NCBI RefSeq assembly: GCF_007097145.1
Contig: NZ_VJVZ01000007.1
Span: 1 to 64,000, forward strand
Source of the DNA: Flavobacterium zepuense
GTDB lineage: Bacteria; Bacteroidota; Bacteroidia; Flavobacteriales; Flavobacteriaceae
Length of the DNA: 64,000 nucleotides
Reading direction: 5' to 3'
In this document: positions 34,397 through 43,350 of the stretch, piece after piece
How positions within the stretch are numbered: the first letter of the stretch is position 1
How the letters are laid out: the number at the start of each line of letters is the position of its first letter
Program-made: the position numbers and the translations under genes
Notes under the pieces: generated by a model
The model's input: only the letters and a program-made list of their open reading frames with translations
Databases searched by the model: none
What the model was told of the DNA's origin: nothing

Positions 34397-35449
34397 TTAC
34401 AGCCCTAATATCTTGTTTATTTTTTCCCGATCTACAGCGCCCCCCGCAAAATCGTCGAAGGTTTTTTGGGTGGCTTCAATAATATGACTCTTAATGAACG
34501 GTGCACCCTCACGTGCACCCTGTTCGGGACTTTTAATGCAGCATTCCCACTCCATTACAGCCCAAACATCGCAGCCGTATTGTGTAAGTTTGCTAAAGAT
34601 GCCTTTAAAATCTATCTGCCCATCACCCGGTGAGCGGAAACGCCCTGCCCTGTCGGCCCAGTCGGCATAACCGCCATAAACGCCTTGCTTACCAGTAGGG
34701 TTAAACTCAGCATCCTTTACATGAAAAGCTTTTATGTAACTATGGTAGTGGTCTATAAAGGTTAAATAGTCCAGCTGCTGCAATAAAAAATGGCTGGGGT
34801 CGTACAGCATATTTACGCGTTTATGATTGCCTGTGGCGGCTAAAAATCGCTCAAATGATATGCCATCGTGCAGATCTTCGCCCGGGTGAATTTCGTAGCA
34901 AACATCTACGCCATTATCTTCAAAATGGTTAAGTATGGGCAGCCAGCGTTTTGCCAGCTCATCAAAACCTGCTTGAACCAGTCCTGGCGGCCGTTGTGGC
35001 CAGGGATACATGGTATGCCACAGCAATGCCCCTGAAAATGTTGCATGTGCTGTAAGCCCAAGCCTTCGGGAAGCTGTACCCGCTTTTTTAACGGTTTCTA
35101 CAGCCCATTCAGTACGGGCTTTAGGATTGTTTTTAACAGCCAGAGGCGCAAAATTATCAAACATAACATCATACGCCAGGTTAACCGCTACAAGCTGCCC
35201 CTGCAGGTGGGTAGATAGCTCCGTAATCTCAAGTCCGAAACTATTTACCTTGCCTTTTAGTTCATCACAATAATCCTGACTTTCGGCAGCTTTATCAATA
35301 TCGATAAGCCATTTATCTGATGTAGGTATCTGGATTCCCTTATAGCCCAAACCTGCCGCCCATTGGCATAAACCGTCAAGAGAATTATACGGGGCTTCGC
35401 TGCCCACAAATTGCGCCAGGAAAATACCCGGCCCTTTTATTGTTTTCAT
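34397..35449 (-). CDS. TIM-barrel sugar phosphate isomerase/epimerase family protein
   Basis: 350 residues from the ATG at 35449 (MKTIKGPG); an upstream start at 35485 would overlap the next gene. It belongs to the xylose-isomerase-like AP2Ec barrel family. Metal-site segments include VCYEIHPGEDLHDG, NMLYDPSHFLLQQ, YIKAFHVKDAEF and AVMEWECC. It follows the dehydrogenase gene by 1 bp, so the two are surely co-transcribed. In 3-keto-sugar pathways such proteins isomerise or epimerise the keto-hexose. The substrate is not known. Confidence 0.88.
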   Translation of the reverse strand: MKTIKGPGIFLAQFVGSEAPYNSLDGLCQWAAGLGYKGIQIPTSDKWLIDIDKAAESQDYCDELKGKVNSFGLEITELSTHLQGQLVAVNLAYDVMFDNFAPLAVKNNPKARTEWAVETVKKAGTASRRLGLTAHATFSGALLWHTMYPWPQRPPGLVQAGFDELAKRWLPILNHFEDNGVDVCYEIHPGEDLHDGISFERFLAATGNHKRVNMLYDPSHFLLQQLDYLTFIDHYHSYIKAFHVKDAEFNPTGKQGVYGGYADWADRAGRFRSPGDGQIDFKGIFSKLTQYGCDVWAVMEWECCIKSPEQGAREGAPFIKSHIIEATQKTFDDFAGGAVDREKINKILGL

Positions 35450-35450
35450 G

Positions 35451-36596
35451 TTATTGTAATTTTGTCCAGGCAGCGTTGTTAGCATCGCTATGCACTGCCG
35501 CGCTTATAAATTGCAACCCCCTTAGCCCATCATAAACGGTTGGATAAGCAGTCCCATCAATAGTTTTATTTTCTAAAACTGCCACTAAATGCTGTGCAAA
35601 GCCACGGTAAATAGTTGCAAAAGCCTCTAAATACCCCTCAGGGTGGCCCGATGGTATTCTTGAAACCGCAGCAGCCTCAGCATAAAGGCCTTTACCGTTA
35701 GGTGTGAATATTTTTTTAGGTGCATCAAGCCATCGTGTAATCAGTTCATTAGGGTTTTCCTGATGCCATTCTAAACTGCCCTTTTCGCCATAAACACGAA
35801 TGGCAAGGTTGTTTTCTTCGCCCGTAGCAATTTGCGAGATAGACATGGTGCCTTTAGCCCCGTTTTCCATACGGAGCAGGATGTTGCCGTCATCATCAAG
35901 TACGCGGCCTTCGCCAAAACGACCCAGGTCGGCAGCAAGTTCGTTAATCTTGAGCCCCGTAATAAACTCGGTCAGGTTTTCGGCATGTGTGCCGATATCG
36001 CCCAACGCACCACCCATCCCCGATTTGGCCGGATCCTGCCTCCAGAACTCTTTACCTCCGGTTTCTTTTTCTACAGCGGTAGCCATCCAGCCCTGTAAAT
36101 ATTGTACTTGTACTTTACGTACAGCTCCTAAATCGCCATTGGCAACCATAGCCCTGGCCTGGCGCACCATAGGATGGCCGGTATAGTTGTGCGTGAGGGC
36201 AAAAAGCAGCCCCGTTTGTTCAACAAGGGTTATAAGCTCTTTAGCTTCTTCAACATTTAAGGTCATAGGTTTGTCGCAAACCACATGAAAACCATTTTGG
36301 AGCGCCAGCTTTGCCGGAGCAAAATGCAGGTGGTTGGGCGTGGTAATGGCAACAAAATCCATTCGCTCGCCTTCAGGCAGTTGCTTTTCCGCCAATATCA
36401 TTTCTTCAAAACTGGCATAACAACGATTTTCCGGCAGGTATAGCGCCCTGCCTGTTTCTTGAGAGCGCTCTGCCGAGCTGCTAAACGCGCCGCAAACCAG
36501 TTCTATCAAACCATCAATTATGGCAGCTTTGCGGTGCACATCGCCTATAAAAGAGCCCGGGCCGCCGCCTACCATTCCCATTCGTAATTTCCTCAT
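35451..36596 (-). CDS. Gfo/Idh/MocA-family NAD(P)-dependent oxidoreductase
   Basis: A 381-residue protein. A Rossmann N-terminus has GMVGGGPGSFIGDVHRKAA, then the family CDKPMTLNVEEAKELI with the catalytic-type Lys in DKP. The C-terminal alpha/beta domain runs from about residue 135 (GHPMVRQARAMVANGDLG). Together with DUF1080 and a TIM-barrel isomerase, it is a good candidate for a glycoside 3-dehydrogenase, oxidising the C3 hydroxyl. It overlaps nothing but is packed tightly between the isomerase and the transporter gene. The substrate is inferred. Confidence 0.88.
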   Translation of the reverse strand: MRKLRMGMVGGGPGSFIGDVHRKAAIIDGLIELVCGAFSSSAERSQETGRALYLPENRCYASFEEMILAEKQLPEGERMDFVAITTPNHLHFAPAKLALQNGFHVVCDKPMTLNVEEAKELITLVEQTGLLFALTHNYTGHPMVRQARAMVANGDLGAVRKVQVQYLQGWMATAVEKETGGKEFWRQDPAKSGMGGALGDIGTHAENLTEFITGLKINELAADLGRFGEGRVLDDDGNILLRMENGAKGTMSISQIATGEENNLAIRVYGEKGSLEWHQENPNELITRWLDAPKKIFTPNGKGLYAEAAAVSRIPSGHPEGYLEAFATIYRGFAQHLVAVLENKTIDGTAYPTVYDGLRGLQFISAAVHSDANNAAWTKLQ

Positions 36597-36600
36597 GAGA

Positions 36601-37827
36601 TTATTCTTTATATTCTATTTTTTCATTTTTAAAAAAGACAGCAAACAGCACCATTACCACAAGTGCAAAGCCCGCCGGGAACAGCCATATATGCTGCCAG
36701 TTGTGTACACCTGCTGTATTGTAACTATCTGTAATTATTCCTGCCACCCAAAAACCTATAAGCATACCCACACCATAAGTTGCCAGTGTAATAAGGCCCT
36801 GTGCGGCACTTTTATGCTTTTCTCCGGCTTTAGAGTTGGTGTAAATTTGCCCGGACACAAAAAAGAAATCGTAGCAAACACCGTGTAATGCAATTCCTGT
36901 TATGAGTAAGAACGATAATTCACCTGCATTGCCGTAAGAAAATAAAATATACCTCACAGCCCAGGCCAGCATCCCTGCAAGCAGGGTGGCTTTAAAACCA
37001 AAACGCTTAAAGAAAACAGGTAGCAGGAGCATAAAGCCAACTTCGGATGCCTGACCTATTGTCATTTTGCCGGTAGGGTTTGCCATGCCAATTTCTGAAA
37101 AGAACGGGTTGGCATTTTGGTAGTAAAAGGCCAATGGAATGCATATTAGTACCGATGCGATAAAAAACATAAAAAAGTTGCGGTTGCCTAAAAGCTTAAG
37201 CGCATCAAGCCCAAGTATCTCTGTAACCGATGCTTTTTCGCCCGATGCCGCTTTGGGAGGTGTTGCAGGTAATGTAAAACTAAACAGCCCCAGTATTGCC
37301 GAGGCTATAGCCGTCATTAAAAATGTTTTTTGCAGTAAGCCTTCTTTTATCCCTTCGGCAGAATCCCAATGAAACAGGAAGCTAATGGCCAAGCCTGCGG
37401 CTATCCAGCCAATGGTGCCCCAAACCCTGATGGATGAAAAGTCTTTAGCAGGATCTTTCATTTGGTTAAAAGAAACCGAATTTACCAACGCCAGTGTAGG
37501 CATGTATGCTATCATATACCCAAAAACATACGGATAAAAAACATCAAAGCTTGTTGTGCTGTACAATTGGTACATTAGCAAAGCGCCTATAAGGTGCAGT
37601 ACCCCTAATATTTTCTCGGCATTAAAATACTTGTCGGCAACGAGGCCTATCACAAAGGGCGCTATAATTGCTCCCCAGGACTGTGTACCAAAAACCATGG
37701 CGCTTTGTGCACCTGTAGCGTTTAGGTTGTTAGCTAAATAAGTACCCAATGTTACAAACCAACCGCCCCAGATAAAAAATTCGAGGAACATCATTAACGA
37801 GAGGCGTAATCGTATAGTTATTTTCAT
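36601..37827 (-). CDS. NupG-like MFS symporter (nucleoside:H+ symporter family)
   Basis: A 408-residue polytopic membrane protein with about 12 helices. The N-terminus (MKITIRLRLSLMMFLEFFIW, GGWFVTLGTYL) and FNQMKDPAKDFSSIRVWGTIG are typical of the nucleoside:H+ symporter family. In Bacteroidota, such transporters often sit in sugar or glycoside loci. It is 4 bp upstream of the oxidoreductase gene and probably imports the substrate, or its keto derivative. Nucleosides are possible but not supported by the neighbours. Confidence 0.87.
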   Translation of the reverse strand: MKITIRLRLSLMMFLEFFIWGGWFVTLGTYLANNLNATGAQSAMVFGTQSWGAIIAPFVIGLVADKYFNAEKILGVLHLIGALLMYQLYSTTSFDVFYPYVFGYMIAYMPTLALVNSVSFNQMKDPAKDFSSIRVWGTIGWIAAGLAISFLFHWDSAEGIKEGLLQKTFLMTAIASAILGLFSFTLPATPPKAASGEKASVTEILGLDALKLLGNRNFFMFFIASVLICIPLAFYYQNANPFFSEIGMANPTGKMTIGQASEVGFMLLLPVFFKRFGFKATLLAGMLAWAVRYILFSYGNAGELSFLLITGIALHGVCYDFFFVSGQIYTNSKAGEKHKSAAQGLITLATYGVGMLIGFWVAGIITDSYNTAGVHNWQHIWLFPAGFALVVMVLFAVFFKNEKIEYKE

Positions 37828-37848
37828 TGGTTGATTTAAGGGATAAAT

Positions 37849-38316
37849 TTAAAGGTAAGGCTCAATTTTAGAAATTGGATCGTATTTAAATATCTTGAAA
37901 GCAATTACTACCGCGCAGGCAAAAATAATGTGCCCGAAAAAGAGTTGTATATAATACGACCTGCGGGATACATCTTCATGTATTGAAGTAAGATAGATGG
38001 CCCTCCAGCACATTATGCCTATCAATCCTGTGATAACACCCATAATGATACCGGACACAAATCCAAATTTCACCGATGTATACCTCCAGACAGCCTCGTA
38101 GGATATTACTATAGCGAAGCCTATTATATAATGTGCAATCCACCCGCCTATTTTGTTCCATCTGCCTTTTAAACGTATGCCAATGCCTTCCAACACAAAG
38201 TTCATCATAACCGGCTCTTTAAACAACCTTTTATAGGTGGCTGAGAGCAGGTAGCTAAACGTTGTCATGATATTAGTTGCAGAAAAAGCTGCTATAAATA
38301 TTTTTAGTAAATTCAT
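37849..38316 (-). CDS. unknown membrane protein
   Basis: A 155-residue protein with four predicted helices (about 5-25, 60-80, 86-106 and 126-148). Segments include IGGWIAHYIIGFAIVISYEA and VSGIIMGVITGLIGIMCWRA. No family is recognised. It is 21 bp before the transporter gene and 24 bp after the Tat TIM-barrel gene on the same strand, so it probably belongs to the sugar operon. Confidence 0.6.
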   Translation of the reverse strand: MNLLKIFIAAFSATNIMTTFSYLLSATYKRLFKEPVMMNFVLEGIGIRLKGRWNKIGGWIAHYIIGFAIVISYEAVWRYTSVKFGFVSGIIMGVITGLIGIMCWRAIYLTSIHEDVSRRSYYIQLFFGHIIFACAVVIAFKIFKYDPISKIEPYL

Positions 38317-38340
38317 TATTTTAAGAAGCGTTGCACGCTG

Positions 38341-39324
38341 TTATAGTTTTGCAACAGCTTTAAGCAGGAGCGCTTTTGTAGCTTTAATGCCATCTTCTTC
38401 ACTAAGGCGGCTGCCTTCATATTCTACACCTATCCTGCCTTTGTAGCCTGCCTCTTTTACAACTTTCAGCATTTTAAAATAGTCTATAGTGGTTTCGTTA
38501 CCGTTAGCATCAAAATCAAACGATTTTGCACTAACACCGTGCGCAAACGGCATCATTTCCAGCACGCCTTTATATTTGTCATACTCATCTATGCACGGAG
38601 TCCCCCAACGCTCGCCGCCTTCTCTTTTCATACAAAAGTTTCCAAAATCGGGTAATGTGCCGCAGTTTTTAAGGTTGATGGCTTTAATTACCTGCATTAG
38701 CTTACCAGCGTCTGACGACAAACCACCGTGATTTTCTACAAGTACATTTATGTTACTTTTAGCTGCATATTGGGCAAGAGTCCCCAAACCATCTATTGAT
38801 GTTTTTTTCCATACATCAAAATCCTTCTCTGCCCCTTCGCCAAATAAATTTACCCTGATGGATTTACAGCCCAACTCTGCAGCGGCATCTACCCATCTTG
38901 AGTGCTTGCCTATAGCTTCGTTACGGCTGGCTTTACTTAATGCAGCGAGTTCGCCCTCGCCATCAATCATTATAAGTACGTTTTGTACGCCGTTATCAGT
39001 ACTGCGTTTTTTAAGCTCTCTGACTAAATTGTGTATTGAGGCCGTAGCATTAGCCTGGTCTATACTGTACAGCTGATTTACATATTCTACAGCATCAAAA
39101 CCAAGCTGTTTTGCTTTCTTGGCAAAGTCTAACGGATCTAATGTTTTGGTTTCGAGAATGGCTTTATGAAGCGACCATTGCGCCAAAGATAATCTGATGG
39201 ACGGAGCATTACTATCATCTGCCATTGCATCATCATGTAATAAATCGAACGGAGAAAGGTACTGCGCAAGGCTTAACGCCATGCCTAATTTACCTGTATT
39301 TTTAAGAAAAGATCGTCTGTGCAT
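38341..39324 (-). CDS. Tat-exported TIM-barrel isomerase/epimerase family protein
   Basis: A 327-residue protein. A twin-arginine signal opens it (MHRRSFLKNTGKLGMALSLA). Then follows a xylose-isomerase-like barrel with VLVENHGGLSSDAGK, CGTLPDFGNFCMK, AHGVSAKSFDFDANG and YKGRIGVEYEGSRLSEEDG, metal-site patterns of the family. It is placed in the periplasm by the signal, unlike its cytoplasmic paralogue at 34397, and would act on exported or extracellular sugars in the same pathway. The exact reaction is unknown. Confidence 0.87.
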   Translation of the reverse strand: MHRRSFLKNTGKLGMALSLAQYLSPFDLLHDDAMADDSNAPSIRLSLAQWSLHKAILETKTLDPLDFAKKAKQLGFDAVEYVNQLYSIDQANATASIHNLVRELKKRSTDNGVQNVLIMIDGEGELAALSKASRNEAIGKHSRWVDAAAELGCKSIRVNLFGEGAEKDFDVWKKTSIDGLGTLAQYAAKSNINVLVENHGGLSSDAGKLMQVIKAINLKNCGTLPDFGNFCMKREGGERWGTPCIDEYDKYKGVLEMMPFAHGVSAKSFDFDANGNETTIDYFKMLKVVKEAGYKGRIGVEYEGSRLSEEDGIKATKALLLKAVAKL

Positions 39325-39440
39325 AAGTTTGTTTTTAGAAAAGGAACTGCCTGCTGCAATTAATTTCTAAAAATAAAAATTAAATCGATATAGTCAACCC
39401 TACTCCCAGAATTATAACTAATTTAATTAAAACAGATAAA

Positions 39441-40442
39441 TTATTTTGCAACTAAAAGTGCATGCTTTTGTACCACCATATCTACAATTTTCTGGGTGTT
39501 ATCAGGATAATTAACGGGTATTACCTGCCCGTTAAGCAGCCAGTCATTTATTACCGGTTCGTATTTAGATTTCAGGCTTTTAATAACCGGCACACCCATT
39601 GCTTTTAGTGCGGCGGCATTAAGTTGCTGCTCATACTGGTTTTTCATGGGGATAACCAACAGTTTTTTACCAAGATGCAACGCTTCGGCAGGGGTCTCGA
39701 AACCGGCACCACACAACACCCCTGCCGATGATGCCATACTCTCTGTAAACAATATATTATTTACAGGGCGGATGGTTATATTTTTATACACCATCTTTTT
39801 AGAGTTGTGCTTAGAGAACACATCCCAGGTAACATCTTTATATTTACTAAGCCTTTTTATAAGGGCTTTATCATCATATGATGGCAGGTAAACCGTGTAG
39901 TGGCCCTCGTTTGTAATGCGCTGTTTGCGCAGCTGCTGACGTATTACGGGCGTAAAAATAGTTTCGCCATTGCCTGCAAAGTGAAAACCGTATTTTGTCG
40001 TGGCAGGTGCATAATTTTTTAAGATAAGGCGGCCCATTTTATCGTTGTTATCAGGTAATGGAAAGCTTTCATCCAGCACCGCAGCCTGGTGGCTTAATGC
40101 TATGCACGGCTTGCCTTTAAGATGGCATGCCCATGCCGAAACCGGTTCAAAATCGTTAATAACCAAATCGTACTCATCTATAGGTAGCTGATGGATGCTT
40201 TTAACCAGTTTGCGCAAATTGGCTTTGGTAAAGGTTTTCCAAAGGGCTACCCCGCCCTTTTTGCCGAAAATAAAGCTCAAACCCTTTACCTTATACTTTA
40301 CCGGGAATGGTAACGGCAAATCGCCCTGCGTGCCGCTTACTAAAATATCTACTTCGCCATGCTGCTGCAGGCAGGGTATAACATCAATTGCGCGGCTTAA
40401 ATGCCCGTTCCCGGTGCCCTGTACGGCATAAAGTATTTTCAT
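39441..40442 (-). CDS. glycosyltransferase family protein (GT28/MurG-like)
   Basis: A 333-residue protein. N-terminal AVQGTGNGHLSRAIDVIPCL is a nucleotide-sugar transferase glycine loop with the GNGH motif; C-terminal VLCGAGFETPAEALHLGKKL followed by LVIPMKNQYEQQLNAAALK is the donor-binding part. It resembles the UDP-N-acetylglucosamine:LPS-type transferases of GT-B fold. It is 6 bp downstream of the GH1 gene, so the two are probably co-transcribed. The acceptor is unknown; it may build a glycolipid that the glucosidase also touches. Confidence 0.78.
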   Translation of the reverse strand: MKILYAVQGTGNGHLSRAIDVIPCLQQHGEVDILVSGTQGDLPLPFPVKYKVKGLSFIFGKKGGVALWKTFTKANLRKLVKSIHQLPIDEYDLVINDFEPVSAWACHLKGKPCIALSHQAAVLDESFPLPDNNDKMGRLILKNYAPATTKYGFHFAGNGETIFTPVIRQQLRKQRITNEGHYTVYLPSYDDKALIKRLSKYKDVTWDVFSKHNSKKMVYKNITIRPVNNILFTESMASSAGVLCGAGFETPAEALHLGKKLLVIPMKNQYEQQLNAAALKAMGVPVIKSLKSKYEPVINDWLLNGQVIPVNYPDNTQKIVDMVVQKHALLVAK

Positions 40443-40448
40443 ATTGCT

Positions 40449-41801
40449 TTATTTATTGTCTGATAAAAATTCACTAATCCAGCGCCCCGACTGTTTTACG
40501 GTGCGCTGCTGGGTATCAAAATCTACATGTACTAAGCCGAAACGGGCATGATAGCCCTCCGCCCATTCAAAATTATCGGTAAGGCTCCACACAAAGTAAC
40601 CCTGCACGTTAACGCCTTCTGCTTTAGCCTTAAGCAACTGTTCTAAATGGTCTTGTATATATTGGGTACGCTGTGCATCGTTAACCTCGCCATTAGCCAC
40701 CACATCCGGAAAGGCAGCGCCGTTTTCGGTTATAATAATTTTTTTAATGTTTTTATATTCCCCGAATTTTTTAAGAAGATGGTACATAGTGGGCGGATAT
40801 ACCTCCCACCCCATATCGGTAGTAGGTACTTTTCTGTTGCTTGCCTTAACAAGGGCGGCACCTATGTAGGGTGTGAACATCGATGCCCGCACTACCTCTC
40901 TTGTATAGCATTGCAGGCCAATAAAATCGAAATCAAAAGCCATATTATCGTTGTCCTCCGGGAGCATGTAGCGTTGCAACTTTTTAAGCACCGGGAAATC
41001 AGCCTCAGGATAGCCCATACCCAGTATCGGTTCTATAAAAGTGCGGTTAAGCAGGGTATCTACGCGCTGTGCGGCGGCAAGATCGCGCCTGCTTTGCGTG
41101 GCAGGCTCTATATGGGTGCAGGAAAAGGTAGTGCCTATAGTAGCATCAGGCATTCCAGCACGCAGTGCTTTAGCGCCCGCCGTAGTAGCCAGCGTAACAT
41201 GATGAATAGCCTTTAAATAATTGGTAAACCCGCGCCTGCCGGGTGCGTGTATGCCTAAAAAATACCCGGCTCCGGTAAAAACCGAAGGCTCATTAATAAC
41301 CATCCAGTGCTTTACCCTGTTGCCAAAATGTTGGGCACAAACAGCGGCAAAATCGGCAAACCAGGTAACACAGTCACGGTTGGTCCACCCGCCTTTAAGT
41401 TCCAGCGCATGAGGCAAATCCCAATGGTATACGGTAACCCAGGGTTCAATGCCATGCTCTGTAAGGCAGTCTAAAACGCGGTTGTAATAATCGATACCCG
41501 CCTGGTTGATCTCGCCCGTACCATTAGGCATTATCCTGGACCAGCTTACAGAAAAGCGAAAATTAGGAATATTCAACTCCTTTAAAAGTTGGATATCGGT
41601 TGTATACGAAGTATAAAAATCGCAGGCGGTAAGGGCATGGTGCCCGCCTTTAATTCGGCCTTTTTTTGAAGCAAAAACATCCCAGATGGAAAGGCCTTTT
41701 CCATCGGCATCATGAGAACCCTCAATCTGGAAGGCAGCCGTAGAGACGCCCCATAAAAAATCTTCCCCAAACTGAGATTTGCGTAAATCTAATTTATCCA
41801 T
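40449..41801 (-). CDS. GH1 family beta-glucosidase
   Basis: A 450-residue protein of full GH1 length. The start (FGEDFLWGVSTAAFQIEGSH) is classic. The acid/base is Glu171 in HWMVINEPSVF, and the nucleophile is Glu359 in IIITENGAAF. SWSRIMPNG and the C-terminal GYFVWSLTDNFEWAEGY are also conserved. It has no signal peptide, so it is cytoplasmic. It cleaves beta-glucosides or galactosides. It begins the glycosyltransferase operon and supports a glycoside-utilisation role for the region. Confidence 0.95.
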   Translation of the reverse strand: MDKLDLRKSQFGEDFLWGVSTAAFQIEGSHDADGKGLSIWDVFASKKGRIKGGHHALTACDFYTSYTTDIQLLKELNIPNFRFSVSWSRIMPNGTGEINQAGIDYYNRVLDCLTEHGIEPWVTVYHWDLPHALELKGGWTNRDCVTWFADFAAVCAQHFGNRVKHWMVINEPSVFTGAGYFLGIHAPGRRGFTNYLKAIHHVTLATTAGAKALRAGMPDATIGTTFSCTHIEPATQSRRDLAAAQRVDTLLNRTFIEPILGMGYPEADFPVLKKLQRYMLPEDNDNMAFDFDFIGLQCYTREVVRASMFTPYIGAALVKASNRKVPTTDMGWEVYPPTMYHLLKKFGEYKNIKKIIITENGAAFPDVVANGEVNDAQRTQYIQDHLEQLLKAKAEGVNVQGYFVWSLTDNFEWAEGYHARFGLVHVDFDTQQRTVKQSGRWISEFLSDNK

Positions 41802-42006
41802 CCGGCAATACCCCCAACTATTATTTTATTAATGAAGGAAGGTTGATTGCATGGCCCTTAAAAAAAGCCACTCCTTAAAGGATATAAGATATTTTAAGCT
41901 TAAAAATTTCATGTTCCGTGTTTTATACAAATTACCACTACCAATATTATTTAATAGTAATGCCGGTATTAATAAATTATTAAATACCAGTTAATTGCAA
42001 ATAAAA

Positions 42007-42044
42007 CAAAAAAAAAAATCAGGCTGCATATTTGGGTGCAGCCT
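42007..42044 (-). terminator. terminator of the JmjC-like gene
   Basis: On the minus strand, AGGCTGCA/TGCAGCCT is followed by a long T run. It lies 13 bp after the stop of the gene at 42057. Confidence 0.85.
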
Positions 42045-42056
42045 GTATAAATCTAT

Positions 42057-42932
42057 TTAAGCCGATTCTTTTTCTAAAAGTGCATTGGTGCGCCTTATGG
42101 CCTCCGCATCCTTGTAATCCAGCCATGCCTGGCCTTTGCGTTTGCGCATCCAGTTATCGTAATAACGGTTAAACGCCACGTTTGCAAAGCCCTTTAACAG
42201 GTTGGCAGGCCTGCCCGCCAATGAGCGCAGGCTAAGCGAAAACCCTGGCGTTAGGTACTTCATGTAATGCCACCAGCCCTCCGGCATGTAAAGCATCTCA
42301 CCATGCTTAAGCGTGGTTATATACGGCTTTACGTTTTTAAGCGCAGGGAATTTCTCAAAATCAGGGTTATCAAAATCAATATCTTCATTACAAATCCAGG
42401 AGTATGGCAGGCGGTACATGTACTTGGTTTCCTTAGGGTCTACCAAAAAGCATTGCTTTTTACCCTCAAAATGAAAATGGAAGATGTTAGGGAAATCAAT
42501 ATCATAATGCATAAAAACTTTAGCATTCTGCCCGCCAAAAAACACCAATGGAAGGCTCTTTAACAACCTCAGCCCCAGTTGCGGCCATTTCATATCGTCT
42601 TTCATAGAAGGTACATCCTTCATTAAATTGTATAAAAAGATGCGCAGGTGGGTTGGGCCTTTTTGCAGTATATCAATATACTCGGCCATGGTCATTATAA
42701 AATCGGGCTCGTTTACTTTTTTGGTATGGTCGGTTTTACGGTTATCATATAACGGAACTTTTTTATCTCCCGCAACCTCCCGCAAAAACGTAAAGTTCCA
42801 TTTTGTAAAGGCGGGCCAGTCTTCAATCTGGTTTGTAATTACCACCGGCTTTTGCGGCTTGTAGTAATTTTCTATAAACTCTTTTTTAGTAAGTTTTTCA
42901 ACCCTCTCTATCTCTATATATTCAAAGGCCAT
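42057..42932 (-). CDS. JmjC-like cupin protein (Fe(II)/2OG oxygenase-type fold)
   Basis: A 291-residue protein. PVVITNQIEDWPAFTKWNF at the start and MHYDIDFPNIFHFHFEGKK mark a cupin_8/JmjC-like domain. His142, Asp144 and His222 form the expected HxD...H iron triad (WWHYMKYL). Such proteins hydroxylate amino-acid side chains using 2-oxoglutarate. The substrate is unknown. It stands alone, with its own terminator. Confidence 0.87.
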   Translation of the reverse strand: MAFEYIEIERVEKLTKKEFIENYYKPQKPVVITNQIEDWPAFTKWNFTFLREVAGDKKVPLYDNRKTDHTKKVNEPDFIMTMAEYIDILQKGPTHLRIFLYNLMKDVPSMKDDMKWPQLGLRLLKSLPLVFFGGQNAKVFMHYDIDFPNIFHFHFEGKKQCFLVDPKETKYMYRLPYSWICNEDIDFDNPDFEKFPALKNVKPYITTLKHGEMLYMPEGWWHYMKYLTPGFSLSLRSLAGRPANLLKGFANVAFNRYYDNWMRKRKGQAWLDYKDAEAIRRTNALLEKESA

Positions 42933-43350
42933 ATATTATCTTATTATTAAAAAACGGCGTACAATCAGTTAAAACAATTTTGTTGCCCATAGCTATAAAC
43001 AAAGGGAATACGGCATATTTAGAGGCCCAAAATCGTTATACCAAAGTACAATAAATTTTAATAGCTAAGACAAATAATTACAGTACTGGCACACAACTTG
43101 CATGCATTAAAATACATCGCAAAATTTTTTGAAATTATTTATAAAGATTTCCCCTATAAAATCACTTTTTTAAAAAGTTAACAACAAAAATGAAGGGTTT
43201 TTGAAATAAATTCCATTCTTTAGCGTTTTATTAACATATTTTACCTACACCAAAACAATCAATTAATTTTTAGGCCAGGCGGTATCACTACACTAAGCCC
43301 TACATCTTAAGCATTGCTACCTCTGGCCGTAACAACTTAAATTACAACTT
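42933..43350. other. 418-bp AT-rich divergent intergenic region
   Basis: It lies between the divergent JmjC-like gene and lpxD and must hold both promoters. Boxes close to the -7 consensus were sought, but none with convincing spacing was found. No gene-like frame is seen. Confidence 0.5.
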
